Positions 27,678 to 38,600 of a stretch of DNA of 64,000 bases are shown piece by piece. The notes beneath the pieces were generated by a model. That model saw nothing but the letters and a program-made list of their open reading frames with translations. It was not told where the DNA came from and ran no database searches. Source of the DNA: Pseudoalteromonas shioyasakiensis (lineage in GTDB: Bacteria; Pseudomonadota; Gammaproteobacteria; Enterobacterales; Alteromonadaceae); NCBI RefSeq assembly GCF_001550135.1, contig NZ_LRUE01000013.1, positions 1 through 64,000 of the forward strand. Direction: 5' to 3'. How positions within the stretch are numbered: position 1 is the first letter of the stretch; each line of letters begins with the position of its first letter. The position numbers and the translations under genes are program-made.

Positions 27678-29618
27678 ATGTCAGAAAGTATCTATCCAGT
27701 ACCAGCGCATATCAAGAATGCAGCACTAGTTGATAACGATAAATATAATACACTGTACAAGCAATCTATTGATGACCCTGAAGGATTTTGGCGAGAGCAC
27801 GGTAAACGCCTTGATTGGTCAACTCCTTATAACAAAGTAAAGAACACCTCATTCGACAAAGGCCACATCAGCATTCGCTGGTATGAAGACGGCCAACTTA
27901 ACGCTTCTTACAACTGTATTGACCGCCACCTTGCCACTAAAGCCGATAAAACAGCTCTTATTTGGGAAGGCGATAACCCTGAACACAACGAAAATATTAG
28001 CTACCAACAGCTTCACGACGAAGTAGCTAAGCTAGCCAACGGCCTTAAAAAATTAGGTGTATCAAAAGGTGACCGTGTCGCTATTTACATGCCAATGACA
28101 CCGCAGGCTATTTACGCTATGCAAGCGTGTGCGCGTATTGGTGCTATTCACTCTGTAGTATTTGGTGGTTTCTCTCCATCAGCGATTGCTGACCGAATTA
28201 ATGACTCAGGCGCTAAAGTGGTAATTACTTCAGACGAAGGTCGCCGTGCTGGCAACTGCGTACCACTTAAAGCAAATGTTGATGAAGCGGTATCACAAGA
28301 CTCTGTAACCACCGTTGAGCACGTTATTGTTCATCAGCTAACGGGTGGTGAAGTTGAATGGAATAGTCATGATGTTTGGTGGCATGAGCTTGTCGCTGAC
28401 TTACCGGCTGAGTGTGAACCAGAGCCAATGAATGCAGAAGATCCGCTTTTCATTCTTTATACTTCAGGCTCAACGGGTCAACCAAAAGGTGTGGTTCATA
28501 CTACCGGTGGTTACCTTGTTTATGCATCAATGACACATGAATATGTATTTGATCTTAAAGAAGACGATATTTTCTGGTGTAGTGCCGATGTGGGCTGGAT
28601 CACAGGTCACAGCTACATTGCTTATGGCCCATTAGTGAATGGCTGCACGCAAGTCGTATTTGAAGGTGTACCAACTTACCCAACAGCGGGCCGTATGGGT
28701 GAAGTAATTGATAAGCACAACGTGACTATTCTTTACACAGCACCAACTGCTATTCGTGCTCTAATGGCGAAAGGCGATGAGCCAACAGCGACTTCAACTC
28801 GTAAAAGTCTTCGTGTTATGGGTTCTGTAGGTGAGCCAATTAACCCAGAAGCGTGGGCATGGTATTACGAACATATTGGTAACGAAAACTGCCCAATCGT
28901 AGATACTTGGTGGCAAACAGAGACTGGCGGCATCATGATCACACCATTACCAGGTGCGACAGATATGAAGCCAGGCTCAGCAACACGTCCATTCTTTGGT
29001 ATTGCACCAGCATTATTTGATGCTGAGGGTAATACACTAGAAGGTGCGGTTGACGGTAACCTTGTTATTTTAGATAGCTGGCCATCACAAGCACGAACAG
29101 TTTATGGCGACCATGAACGTTTTGAACAAACCTATTTCTCAGCATACCCAGGCGTGTACTTCACAGGTGATGGTTGTCGTCGTGATGAAGATGGCTACTA
29201 CTGGATCACAGGCCGTGTAGATGACGTACTTAACGTATCAGGTCACCGCCTAGGTACTGCAGAAATCGAAAGTGCATTGGTTGCTCACGAAGCAGTAGCA
29301 GAAGCTGCAGTCGTAGGTTACCCGCATGATATTAAAGGTCAGGGCATCTATGTTTACATCACTCCAAATGAGGGTGTTGTAGTGAGCGATGAACTAACAA
29401 AAGAGGTACGTAACTGGGTTCGTAAAGAGTTAAGCCCAATTGCATCACCAGATATGATCCAATGGTCTCCAGGTTTACCGAAAACTCGTTCTGGTAAGAT
29501 CATGCGTCGAATTTTACGTAAAATTGCGGCAAATGAGCACCAACAGCTTGGAGATACTTCTACACTGGCCGACCCGAGCGTTGTTGATGAGCTAATCGAA
29601 AACCGATTAAATCGTTAA
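27678..29618 (+). CDS. acs: Acetyl-CoA synthetase
   Basis: 646-residue AMP-forming enzyme converting acetate, ATP and CoA to acetyl-CoA. The adenylate motif [17 protein letters not shown], the WWQTETGG segment, [18 protein letters not shown] hinge and the C-terminal [11 protein letters not shown] with the catalytic lysine (the site of control by acetylation in relatives) are all present. The ATG at 27678 is chosen because GGAG lies 9 bases upstream; two longer in-frame starts are less likely. A LuxR-type regulator gene follows on the same strand after 96 bp. Confidence 0.97.
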   Translation: MSESIYPVPAHIKNAALVDNDKYNTLYKQSIDDPEGFWREHGKRLDWSTPYNKVKNTSFDKGHISIRWYEDGQLNASYNCIDRHLATKADKTALIWEGDNPEHNENISYQQLHDEVAKLANGLKKLGVSKGDRVAIYMPMTPQAIYAMQACARIGAIHSVVFGGFSPSAIADRINDSGAKVVITSDEGRRAGNCVPLKANVDEAVSQDSVTTVEHVIVHQLTGGEVEWNSHDVWWHELVADLPAECEPEPMNAEDPLFILYTSGSTGQPKGVVHTTGGYLVYASMTHEYVFDLKEDDIFWCSADVGWITGHSYIAYGPLVNGCTQVVFEGVPTYPTAGRMGEVIDKHNVTILYTAPTAIRALMAKGDEPTATSTRKSLRVMGSVGEPINPEAWAWYYEHIGNENCPIVDTWWQTETGGIMITPLPGATDMKPGSATRPFFGIAPALFDAEGNTLEGAVDGNLVILDSWPSQARTVYGDHERFEQTYFSAYPGVYFTGDGCRRDEDGYYWITGRVDDVLNVSGHRLGTAEIESALVAHEAVAEAAVVGYPHDIKGQGIYVYITPNEGVVVSDELTKEVRNWVRKELSPIASPDMIQWSPGLPKTRSGKIMRRILRKIAANEHQQLGDTSTLADPSVVDELIENRLNR

Positions 29619-29714
29619 AATCGCGTTAAAAACTTGATTAGAAGTTGATTCTAAACGTAGTATATCGGCTGTCACTTAGAAATAGGTGTCAGCCGAATTT
29701 ATTAGGAGTGAACC

Positions 29715-30365
29715 ATGAGTCAGTTTTTAATAGCGGACGATCATCCGTTATTTCGTGAAGCGCTGAAAGGGGCATTGAGTGCTAAGTTCGCTGATTTAGA
29801 AGTGTTTGAATCGGAAAACTTTGATACCACCTTGCAGGTGCTGAGCGAGCAAGAAGATCTTGATATCTTACTACTAGACCTTCACATGCCAGGCAATGGC
29901 GATTTATACGGCCTTATTCGCATTCGCGAAGACTATCCAAGCTTACCAATAGCTGTTGTTTCTGGCAGCGAAGACATCAATGTAGTTTCTAAAGTAATGG
30001 GTTATGGTGCGATGGGATTTATTCCTAAATCATCTTCATCAGATGATATTGCGCTGGCAATTAACCACATTCTTGAAGGCGATGTTTGGCTTCCACTTGA
30101 GCTTAAAGATAAAGTGGCTGCCGTAGATGGCGAAGACAAAGAAATTGCAGCGCAAGTGGCTTCACTGACGCCGCAGCAATACAAGGTGTTGCAATACTTG
30201 CACGAAGGCTTGTTAAACAAACAGATTGCTTACGAGTTACATATTTCTGAAGCAACCGTTAAAGCACACATTACAGCAATTTTTAGAAAGCTAGGTGTGT
30301 ATAACCGTACTCAAGCGGTATTAATTGCCTCTAAGTTACAATTAGAGCCTATTGAGTCGGCATAA
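29715..30365 (+). CDS. crbR: LuxR-family response regulator, probable CrbR
   Basis: 216 residues: receiver domain (about 1-120) with acidic ADDHPLF, phospho-acceptor Asp in LLLDLHMPGNG and the Lys in FIPKSSS; then a LuxR/NarL helix-turn-helix (about 148-210; LTPQQYKVLQYLHEGLLNKQIA). It directly follows acs. In Vibrio and Pseudomonas, CrbR with the SLC5-type kinase CrbS activates acs, and a matching kinase is encoded 5 kb away. This supports the assignment; the pairing itself is inferred. Good Shine-Dalgarno (AGGAG). Confidence 0.82.
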   Translation: MSQFLIADDHPLFREALKGALSAKFADLEVFESENFDTTLQVLSEQEDLDILLLDLHMPGNGDLYGLIRIREDYPSLPIAVVSGSEDINVVSKVMGYGAMGFIPKSSSSDDIALAINHILEGDVWLPLELKDKVAAVDGEDKEIAAQVASLTPQQYKVLQYLHEGLLNKQIAYELHISEATVKAHITAIFRKLGVYNRTQAVLIASKLQLEPIESA

Positions 30366-30386
30366 CAAAAGATAATAAAAACAATA

Positions 30387-30413
30387 AAGAGGCCACTCAG
30401 CCTCTTCATTTTA
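30387..30413. terminator. Bidirectional terminator between crbR and purU
   Basis: AAGAGGC (30387-30393) with GCCTCTT (30400-30406), 6-base loop, A-rich before and T-rich after, between convergent genes. Confidence 0.8.
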
Positions 30414-30417
30414 TTGC

Positions 30418-31257
30418 TTAAGCGAACACCACGGTTCGATTACCATTGATAAACAGTTTATGTTCAGATGCGAGTTGCAGCGCTTTACAGAACACAGTTT
30501 TCTCTACATCTTTACCCATTTTTGCCATCATCTCTGCGGTATCAGCATGACTGACATGCGTCACATCTTGTAAAATAATCGGCCCTTCATCGAGCTCATT
30601 ATTAACAAAGTGAGCGGTCGCGCCAATAATTTTTACACCGCGCTCAAATGCCTGATGGTAAGGCTTTGCGCCAATAAAGGCTGGCAAAAATGAATGGTGA
30701 ATATTAATAATCTTACCTTCAAAGCGCGCCACAAATTCAGGGCTTAAAATACGCATATATTTAGCAAGGCCGATGATATCAGGCTGATAGCTGGCAATTA
30801 AATCACCGACTTGTTGATCATGCTCCGCACGGCTTAAGCCTTCGTGCGATACCACATGAAATGGCACATCAAAGCCTGCAGCCAGTGGCGCTAAGTCGGC
30901 GTAGTTGGCAATCACAGCCAGTACTTCGATGTTTAAGGCTTTTTCGAATTGCTTTAGTAATACACCACCTAAACAGTGCGCTTCTTTAGTGGCAAGCAAT
31001 ACCACTTTAGTTTTTTCGCTGCTGTGCAGGGCAAGCTCTGCGCCATCAGGAAGTAGCTCAGCAAGGCTTGATAAAAAATCATCTGAAATAACGCCGCTTA
31101 ACTCTGTACGCATAAAAAAGCGTTTAGCGTCTTTATCTACAAATTCGTTATTACGTGTAATGTTTAAATTATGCTGATGACAAAGACCGGTGATCTTGGC
31201 AATTAGACCAACATCATCATCGCATTGTGTGGTTAAAATCGTGTTCATAGTCCTCAT
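30418..31257 (-). CDS. purU: Formyltetrahydrofolate deformylase PurU
   Basis: 279 residues. An N-terminal ACT domain (about 5-80; CDDDVGLIAKITGLCHQHNLNI) is followed by a formyltransferase-type catalytic domain with NIHHSFLPAFIGAKPYHQA and GATAHFVNNELDEGPII, carrying the Asn-His-Asp catalytic set. It releases formate from 10-formyltetrahydrofolate to balance the one-carbon pool. The start could also be the ATG at 31248; both give a plausible N terminus and neither has an ideal ribosome site. It separates acs-crbR from the rest of the acetate genes and is probably an unrelated neighbour. Confidence 0.95.
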   Translation of the reverse strand: MRTMNTILTTQCDDDVGLIAKITGLCHQHNLNITRNNEFVDKDAKRFFMRTELSGVISDDFLSSLAELLPDGAELALHSSEKTKVVLLATKEAHCLGGVLLKQFEKALNIEVLAVIANYADLAPLAAGFDVPFHVVSHEGLSRAEHDQQVGDLIASYQPDIIGLAKYMRILSPEFVARFEGKIINIHHSFLPAFIGAKPYHQAFERGVKIIGATAHFVNNELDEGPIILQDVTHVSHADTAEMMAKMGKDVEKTVFCKALQLASEHKLFINGNRTVVFA

Positions 31258-31588
31258 TCTAATCCCGTTTGTGTGAACACCATTATTTGCTAATTTTTTT
31301 GTGCTGCATAGCGCAAATTTAACTATCTAATAATTTATCTGATTTGATTGCATAAGCGCCTAAAATGTAATCATTATTTACTTTTCGTGTAAAAGTAAGC
31401 TGCTTTCACTATAAATATGATTTTCTGTCCATAATTATGATTAATTAAGTGCTTTTCTACATCATTTTCTACACTTTTTAACCTTATCGTAAGTAACTGT
31501 AAGTGAAGGTAATAGTTTGTAAAACATAGAATTTTTTCGCACTATTCGAGTCAGAATGGGGTATTACAAACAATAAGGAAAAAATTCC
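31258..31588. other. Intergenic region, purU to lipoprotein
   Basis: AT-rich spacer between divergent genes, no ORF of note. A perfect 8-bp inverted repeat TTACTTTT...AAAAGTAA with a 5-base centre lies at 31378-31398 and could be a hairpin or operator. An AAGGAAAAAATTCC stretch near 31577 supplies the ribosome site of the lipoprotein gene. Confidence 0.5.
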
Positions 31589-32950
31589 ATGAAAAGCACT
31601 CTGCTTAAAACAATTGTTGCCTCAAGTTTGCTTTCGGTACTGGCTGCCTGTTCAAGCGATGACAGCAGCAGTAGCAACAGTGGCTATGTGCAACTGTACA
31701 ATGGCTCTTACAACAGCCCATACACACGTTTATTTGTTGATGACACTGAACGTTCGGGCGCAGATTTTGGTGATGTATCAACTCGTCATAACTACAGTTC
31801 GGGGGAGTATGAACTCAGTTTTGAATATGTTGATGCCAATGATAGTTATATCACCATCGATGAAGAAACAATCAAAATTAAAAATGATCAAACTCAGTTG
31901 CTAGTAATGAACGGTGATTTTGCTGAACCAATTTTTACTGAGCTCAGTGTGCCGACGTCAAGCGATGAAGATGAATTCAATGTTGGCTTTTTTAATATCG
32001 TTGGTGAAGATAACCTTTACGATGTATACGTTGCTACTGACGACGGGTTATTTGATACCGCTGAGTTATTAATGACTTCGCAATACCTCGTTGAGCCAGA
32101 ATTAGCGACGCTTGAGGAAGGTTATTACACTATTTATATTACCTCTAGCGGCAGCACTGATGTGATTTTTGAATCACCAACCGTGTACTTTAATGATGAA
32201 GCAACGTACATGGCGATGATCCGTCCAAGTTATGCAACAGAAGAAGATGGCATTACGCTTGATGTTGTGACGGCTAGTAGCTCAGTAACACAACTAAACC
32301 ACCAAGACGCGCAAGGTCAGCTGCGTTTTATCAATACAATAGATGATTACACGCAAACCCAGTTTAAAGTAACCCGAGGCACAACGGCGACCAACACCGA
32401 AGTTGTTAGCAACGATAGTTACTCTGAATACATGAGCATGTCACCAAATAGTTATAGTGTCGCTATGTTAGATGAAGCTGGCGATACTATTGTTGATAAC
32501 TTCTTAATGACATTAGAGCGTGAGCAAAGTGCGGTTGGTCTTTTCTACAATGACAAAGATTACGGCCCTCGTATGATGACCATTGAAGAAAACCTAACTC
32601 CAAGCAGTTACAGTCACGCAGTTACTGTGGTTAACTTAATTGATAGCTATGCAGGGCAAGAAATTGACGAAGTTGATGTGTACTTCACCCTCAATGGTGA
32701 AACGGTTGAAGATACTAGCAATGTTGTTGAAGGGTTAGATCAATACGACCAACAAGAGCAGGTAGTTGATAACGAAGTTTATACAACTTATGTGGTGTTT
32801 GAAGATAATGGTCAACAGATTGTGTTATTACAACAAAGCGATATGGATTTTACTGAAGAGGGTAACTATATCTTAGTGATTGAACACGATGAAACCACAG
32901 ACTCAGGTTTTAAAATGACCTTAGAGCGTACGGTGACTGAACAGTCTTAA
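31589..32950 (+). CDS. Acidic lipoprotein, DUF4397-like
   Basis: 453 residues. Lipobox LAAC predicts a lipoprotein cleaved at about residue 20, followed by a Ser/Asp linker typical of surface or periplasmic lipoproteins. The first domain (about 30-135: YVQLYNGSYNSPYTRLFVDD, then a SGEYELSF turn) and a later one (about 235-330: GQLRFINTI...) look like two or three tandem beta-sandwich repeats of the DUF4397 kind. Strongly acidic, as expected for an exported marine protein. Function unknown. It lies just upstream of the DUF2339 gene on the same strand; cotranscription is possible. Confidence 0.7.
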   Translation: MKSTLLKTIVASSLLSVLAACSSDDSSSSNSGYVQLYNGSYNSPYTRLFVDDTERSGADFGDVSTRHNYSSGEYELSFEYVDANDSYITIDEETIKIKNDQTQLLVMNGDFAEPIFTELSVPTSSDEDEFNVGFFNIVGEDNLYDVYVATDDGLFDTAELLMTSQYLVEPELATLEEGYYTIYITSSGSTDVIFESPTVYFNDEATYMAMIRPSYATEEDGITLDVVTASSSVTQLNHQDAQGQLRFINTIDDYTQTQFKVTRGTTATNTEVVSNDSYSEYMSMSPNSYSVAMLDEAGDTIVDNFLMTLEREQSAVGLFYNDKDYGPRMMTIEENLTPSSYSHAVTVVNLIDSYAGQEIDEVDVYFTLNGETVEDTSNVVEGLDQYDQQEQVVDNEVYTTYVVFEDNGQQIVLLQQSDMDFTEEGNYILVIEHDETTDSGFKMTLERTVTEQS

Positions 32951-33056
32951 CCGGCTAAAACGCAATATCGTTGTTTATTTACTCTTGCTAAGTGTTTATT
33001 GTATAAACAATTAAGGCTTTTGCTTTTTTTGTTTAAAGCATACACAAGGAGAGAGT

Positions 33057-35660
33057 ATGGATGGCGGTATTGCGTTACTAGTATTACTAGCACTAGTTGT
33101 TGTCGGTGGCTCCATTGCGGGTATTTTTGCCTTTTTTCAACTCTCCAGTTTAAAGCGAGAAGTAGCTGCTCTTCGAGTAAAGCTTAACGCGACATATAGT
33201 CATAATCCACAAGCAAATACTGCAAACCAGTTTGATAATTCAAACGCCGAACTGACTGACACAGCAAAATTTGAACCAGAGCCGAAAGCCGTTATTGAGC
33301 CGATTGAGGCTATCCCTAAAAAGCCAGAGCAAACAAAATCCAAGCCTGCGACTTTAAATCAGCTAGTAAGCCAACTCGTTACACAAATCAAAGCCAATTG
33401 GTTAACTTGGGTAGGAGCGGTTGCACTTGCCTTTGGCGGTATCTTTTTAGCCCGCTATTCACTGGAGGCAGGCTTATTATCTGAAACCATGCGACTCACG
33501 CTTGGCGCTATTTTTGGTTTGAGCTTAATTGTTGCGGCGGAGGTTTTACATCGCAAAGGTATTATCTTTGATGGGTTTAGCAACTATATTCCCGCGGCGC
33601 TGGCAAGTGGCAGCTTTATTAGTTGTTTTGCATTGACCTTGCTGGCCTACAGCCATTATGGCTTACTGCAAGCTTTACCTGCATTTAGCATTTTAACCTT
33701 AGTTTCTGTAGCAGCAAGCTGGATGGCTCTGCGTTTTGGTCCAGTGCTTGCGGTCATTGGTATTATTGGCGCCTACAGTGTCCCGGTTTGGGTCAATACC
33801 GGGAGCAATGACTTTATAGCGCTGCTAACCTATGTTGCTTTTGTTAGTGTTTCTGCTTCGCTAGTCGCGCATTACGTAAAACGGCATTGGCTGTGGTATC
33901 TGTTATGGGCAGGTCATTTAGGCTGGTATTACTTAGTTGCGATGAGTGCAGCTAAAAACCTGCATTGGTTTATTAATCTTTATGCTCTATTTAGCATCGT
34001 ATTGTTAATTGCGATTCCGCGCCTAGGGCTGAGTATTAAACAAATAGAATACCGTCCACATCGCTTTAAAACACTACTTAAGCAACTGCCCGACAACCCT
34101 CTGTTGATAGCTGTTGTCGTGCCACTTTACCTTTTACTCATCAGTCATAATGATCTGCTTACTTGGCAGCTTAGTATGTTGTCGTTAGTGGCTTTACTGC
34201 TTCTTTTGGTATTAAAAAACAGTGCATGGGATCACTGGCTGATACTAGCTGTGGTGAGTGTAATGTGTTTGCTAACAGGGCAATACAATTCTGTTGATTA
34301 CTCTGAGCAGCTTTTTGTATTTCGGCAAAATTACGGAGCAGGGCTGTTTTTTATTGCTTTGTTTGCGGGTTATGGGTTTTTGTTTGGTCGTAAATACCCT
34401 AAACGCTTAGGTTTTGCTTTACTTGCTTCACTTTCAAGTTTTGTGATTATTAGTTGCTTATATGTCATCACTCCCGAACATGCCTTGATGACGGCGTATC
34501 CGGTTTGGTGCTTTGTATTACTGGCACTGTCTGCTTGGTTATTTAAGTTATCAATTAATAGCACAAATCCAATGCGGGTATTTAGTTACTGGCTTGGCGG
34601 TAATGCCAATATTAGCTTAGCGTTAACCATGCTCCTTGAAGGCAACAGCTTGACCTTAGCGCTTGCTGCGCAAGTGTTGTTGATCAGTTTTTATGTCAAT
34701 AAACAGTCACTCAGCATACCTACTTGGCCGCTTAAGAGCTTAGTTGGCGCTTTACTAGTTAGGTTAAGCTTTGCACCTTGGTCAGCTGATTACAGTGGTG
34801 CGTTGCTGCTCGGTGTGCACTGGAGTTTGGTTGTATACCCAGTTTGCGCTTGCTTATTTTACTTTGCAGCGAGGCACTGGCAGCAGCAATCTGTTCGGGT
34901 GTGGCTAGAAGGTGCAACGCTTCATTGTATTGCTTTATTTCTTACCACAGAGACGAGCTATCAGTTGGTGGGGCACTACCCAGACTTTGAGAACTTGTCT
35001 GTGTATGAGCATATTTTATTAACCTGTAACTGGGGTATATTAGGTTGTATTTATTTACTGCGTTCACGCTTTACTGCGCAATTGGCAAAACTCTATCAAG
35101 TAGCAGGTTTTGCGTTATTAACACTGAGTGGCTTACTAATACTGAAAAGCTTTACTGCTGTAAATCCGTTTTTTGAGCCGATAAATATAGGCAGTTGGCC
35201 GATTATTAACTGGTTACTATTACTTTGGTTAGTCCCCGCCTGTATTGCAATTTGGGCAAGCCAACTGACTAAATCTCAGCACTATTTACAAAAGCTGTTT
35301 ACAGCACTTGCAGGTGTGATGAGTGTTTTATATATCAATGCGGAAATTCGCCATAACTGGCAAGGCGAGTTTATAAATATTGCTTTGCCAACCTCAGATG
35401 CCGAGCTTTACAGTTATTCTTTAGTTTGGCTTGTTATCGGTGCCTTGGTGGTTGTGGTGGGGCAGTTAAGAACCATTACGGTATTACAAAAGCTCGGCCT
35501 TGGCTTATTGGCGCTGGTGGTGTTAAAAGTGTTCTTGATTGATATGGCAAACTTAACCGGGTTGCTGCGAGCTATTTCGTTTATCGGCTTAGGCTTGTCG
35601 TTAGTTGGGCTTAGTTGGTTGTTCCAAAAATTTAAGGCAAAGCCTACTGCTTTGCCTTAA
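33057..35660 (+). CDS. DUF2339 polytopic membrane protein
   Basis: 867 residues. N-terminal membrane anchor (about 1-22), a short coiled segment and Pro/Lys-rich linker, then more than twenty hydrophobic helices to the C terminus. The WLTWVGAVALAFGGIFLARYSLE segment after the linker and the LGLALLALVVLKVFLIDMA-like end are typical of DUF2339, shown here only in part. Function is unknown; proposed envelope roles are unproven. A strong Shine-Dalgarno (AAGGAGAG) precedes the ATG. It is convergent with the crbS-like gene, with only 23 bases between the two stops. Confidence 0.83.
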   Translation: MDGGIALLVLLALVVVGGSIAGIFAFFQLSSLKREVAALRVKLNATYSHNPQANTANQFDNSNAELTDTAKFEPEPKAVIEPIEAIPKKPEQTKSKPATLNQLVSQLVTQIKANWLTWVGAVALAFGGIFLARYSLEAGLLSETMRLTLGAIFGLSLIVAAEVLHRKGIIFDGFSNYIPAALASGSFISCFALTLLAYSHYGLLQALPAFSILTLVSVAASWMALRFGPVLAVIGIIGAYSVPVWVNTGSNDFIALLTYVAFVSVSASLVAHYVKRHWLWYLLWAGHLGWYYLVAMSAAKNLHWFINLYALFSIVLLIAIPRLGLSIKQIEYRPHRFKTLLKQLPDNPLLIAVVVPLYLLLISHNDLLTWQLSMLSLVALLLLLVLKNSAWDHWLILAVVSVMCLLTGQYNSVDYSEQLFVFRQNYGAGLFFIALFAGYGFLFGRKYPKRLGFALLASLSSFVIISCLYVITPEHALMTAYPVWCFVLLALSAWLFKLSINSTNPMRVFSYWLGGNANISLALTMLLEGNSLTLALAAQVLLISFYVNKQSLSIPTWPLKSLVGALLVRLSFAPWSADYSGALLLGVHWSLVVYPVCACLFYFAARHWQQQSVRVWLEGATLHCIALFLTTETSYQLVGHYPDFENLSVYEHILLTCNWGILGCIYLLRSRFTAQLAKLYQVAGFALLTLSGLLILKSFTAVNPFFEPINIGSWPIINWLLLLWLVPACIAIWASQLTKSQHYLQKLFTALAGVMSVLYINAEIRHNWQGEFINIALPTSDAELYSYSLVWLVIGALVVVVGQLRTITVLQKLGLGLLALVVLKVFLIDMANLTGLLRAISFIGLGLSLVGLSWLFQKFKAKPTALP

Positions 35661-35683
35661 ATCGATGTTGTTAAAAACGTTGG

Positions 35684-38600
35684 TTAAGTACTGTGGTTAA
35701 GCAGTGCTTTAAGTTTTGCGGGCTTAACAGGTTTACTAAGGTAATGAATTTGCTCTTCTTTGGTTTGCTGTTTTAGGGCTTCATCACGCACCGCTGTGAT
35801 TAAAATGGCAGGCACTGGGCTTTGCCAAATTTCTCTTAGGGTTTTAATAAGCGTGATGCCATCGCAATCATGACCCAACTGGTAATCCATTAAGATCACA
35901 TCGGGCGCTCGGTGCTCTTTGGCATAGGCCATCACGGTTTCAACTTGATCAAAGAGCTGATAATTTGCCTGCCACTTTTGCAATAGGCTTGCCATGGCAT
36001 TAAGGTTTTCAGGGTCATCATCCACAGCAATAATGTTCATTGCACTGCGGTTCTCAACCCCTTTTTTAGGCGTATCTTTTTGTTGAATAAATTGGCTTTC
36101 ACCATAAGGTACTTCAATACTAAAGCGGCTACCTTTGCCAGGTGTTGAACTTACATCTAAACGTAAAGAAAGTAAGTCGGCCATTCGTTTTACAACTCCT
36201 AAGCCAAGGCCAACCCCTTTGTTATCACCGGCTTCAATACGATAAAAGTCATTGAAGATTTTCGCTTGCTCTACTTCTGTAATGCCGGGGCCTGTGTCCC
36301 ATACTTCAATCCGTAAATGATGTTTGCGTTTGCGACAAGCAATTAAAACTCTGCCACTATCGGTGTATTTAACCGCATTTGACACCAAGTTTTGAATAAT
36401 TCGGCGTAAGTAAGTGATATCACTATGAACGATAATTCCCTTTGAACGCACTGTCAGTTTTAAGCCTTTTTCGCTCGACATAATGGCGTATTCATTTTTC
36501 AGTGGGGCAAGTATGTCATCAATACTAAAGTGACGCGGAGTAGGGGTCATTGCTCCTTGCTCGAGCTTGGCAATTTCTAACAGCGCCGACATCAAATGCA
36601 CCGTTGAATCTAAGCTTGCACCCAGCTTTTCAAAGTTATTTAAGTTGTTGCTCGAAAGGGTTTTATCATCAATAGCTGCAAGGTATAGGCGCGCTGCATT
36701 TAGCGGTTGTAAAATATCGTGGCTAGCTAAGGCTAAAAATCGCGTTTTACTGTCATTAGCTTGCTCAGCCTCTTTTTTCGCTAAAGTAAGTGCTTGCTCA
36801 GTTTGTACTCGGCTATCGATTTGTGCTTGTAAATCTTTATTGATAGTACGGATTTCTTGAGTACGTGCTTCAATGCGGTTTTCAAGATCCATGTTTACTT
36901 CTTCAAGCGCATTTTGCGTTTCGATATGCGTGGTAATATCAGAGAAACTTGTTACAAAGCCGCCATCAGGCAGTGGGTTACCAATCATTTCGAACACTTG
37001 GCCATTACGGCGGTGACGAATAAAGTGATGGGGCGTGCCGTTTTTAAGATGCTGCACGCGCTTTTCTACATGGCGTTCAACTTCACCGGGGCCACATTCA
37101 CCGCGCTCGGCATTGTATCTAAGCACATCTTCAATTGGTTGGCCTACTTCGAGAAAGTCATCTGGGTAGGCAAACATCTCTGCGTAGCGCTTATTCCATG
37201 CCACTAAATTAAGTTCTTTATCAACAACCGAAATACCATGGCTGAGGTTTTCGAGAGAGGTAAATAATAAGTTTTGATTAAATTGCAGGGCCTGTGTGGT
37301 TTCATCAAAAAAGTTAACCACTTCTTCAAAGGCCATGCGTTTACCAGAAGCAACCGTGTGGATCAGCGCTTGTGCTGAAGAGGCACCAAGTACACCGGTT
37401 AAGGCGCGCTCACAATAAGCAATAAACTCAGGTTCTGGGTGCGCGTTGTTGTCATCTAAGTTATGCGACAACGCAAAGTGAGCCAGCACTTGCTGCGAGC
37501 GCTGCACACCTAAGAAGGTTTGCAGCAGTACTTTAAAATCGTAAACAGTGGCTTTTACGTTTTTATTTAAACGTCTAGCGAATACCGCTTGCTCTTTTGG
37601 ATTAACAAAAGCAGCTGCTTGAATTTTATCAATTAAACGCTCATCTGCACCGAGTGAAAAACTTATGTAACAGCCAATATTGGCAAATAAGGCGATTAGG
37701 GTGCCACGAGTAATAAGTGTTTGTTGCAGCTCTGCGTTTAAGGTATTGCCTGCATCTAAAATAGGCAGCATTAAGAACAAAACCCAGCAAATAAAGCCTG
37801 CTAATAATCCGGCATAAACCCCATACGCATGGCCTTTTCGCCAGTATAAGCCGCCAACAATAGCTGGGAGTAATTGCGATACCAAAGAAAAGGCCACTAA
37901 ACCCATACTAGCCAGCGCTTTACCATGGCCAAACCATTGCTGGTAGAAATACGACAAAATCAAAATGCCAGCAATTGTGAAGCGTCTCACTAACAGGATT
38001 TGCGACTTATAGCTGCTAGTAATGAGGTTACGTTTAAACTTACGACGCAGCATTAACGGCAGCACTACATCGTTTGAAATCATGGTACTGAGCGTGAGTG
38101 TGGCTACAACAATCATCGCTGTAGCCGCTGATAGACCTCCGATAAATACAAAGGTCGTTAAAAAGGCGTTTTCGTGCATCAGCGGTAGGGCTAATACAAA
38201 GCTATCTGGTGAGAAGCCACTGCCAATGCCAGGGTGTATAGCTGCCGTTGCAATAGGGAAAATCATTGCAGCAGTCAGTAATAAATACAGGGGGAATGCC
38301 CAGCGGGCAGTATAAAGGTGGCGTTTATCTTGGTTATCGACCACAGTCACGTGGAACTGCCTTGGTAAACAGATAATCGCCGCTGCCGCCATTAATGACT
38401 GGCCGATAAAGTTAAAGCTAAAAAAGTCGAAGTTCTGCCAATGTTGCCAAATAGAGCCCGTTAGCTGCTCTGTTTGCACAGTACTTAAATTAAATAATGT
38501 GTATAAAGCAAGCCCAGCAACGGCCACCAAAGCTAATAACTTAATCATAGATTCAAAGGCGACAGCGAGCATTAGCCCTGAGCGATATTCGGTTACATCG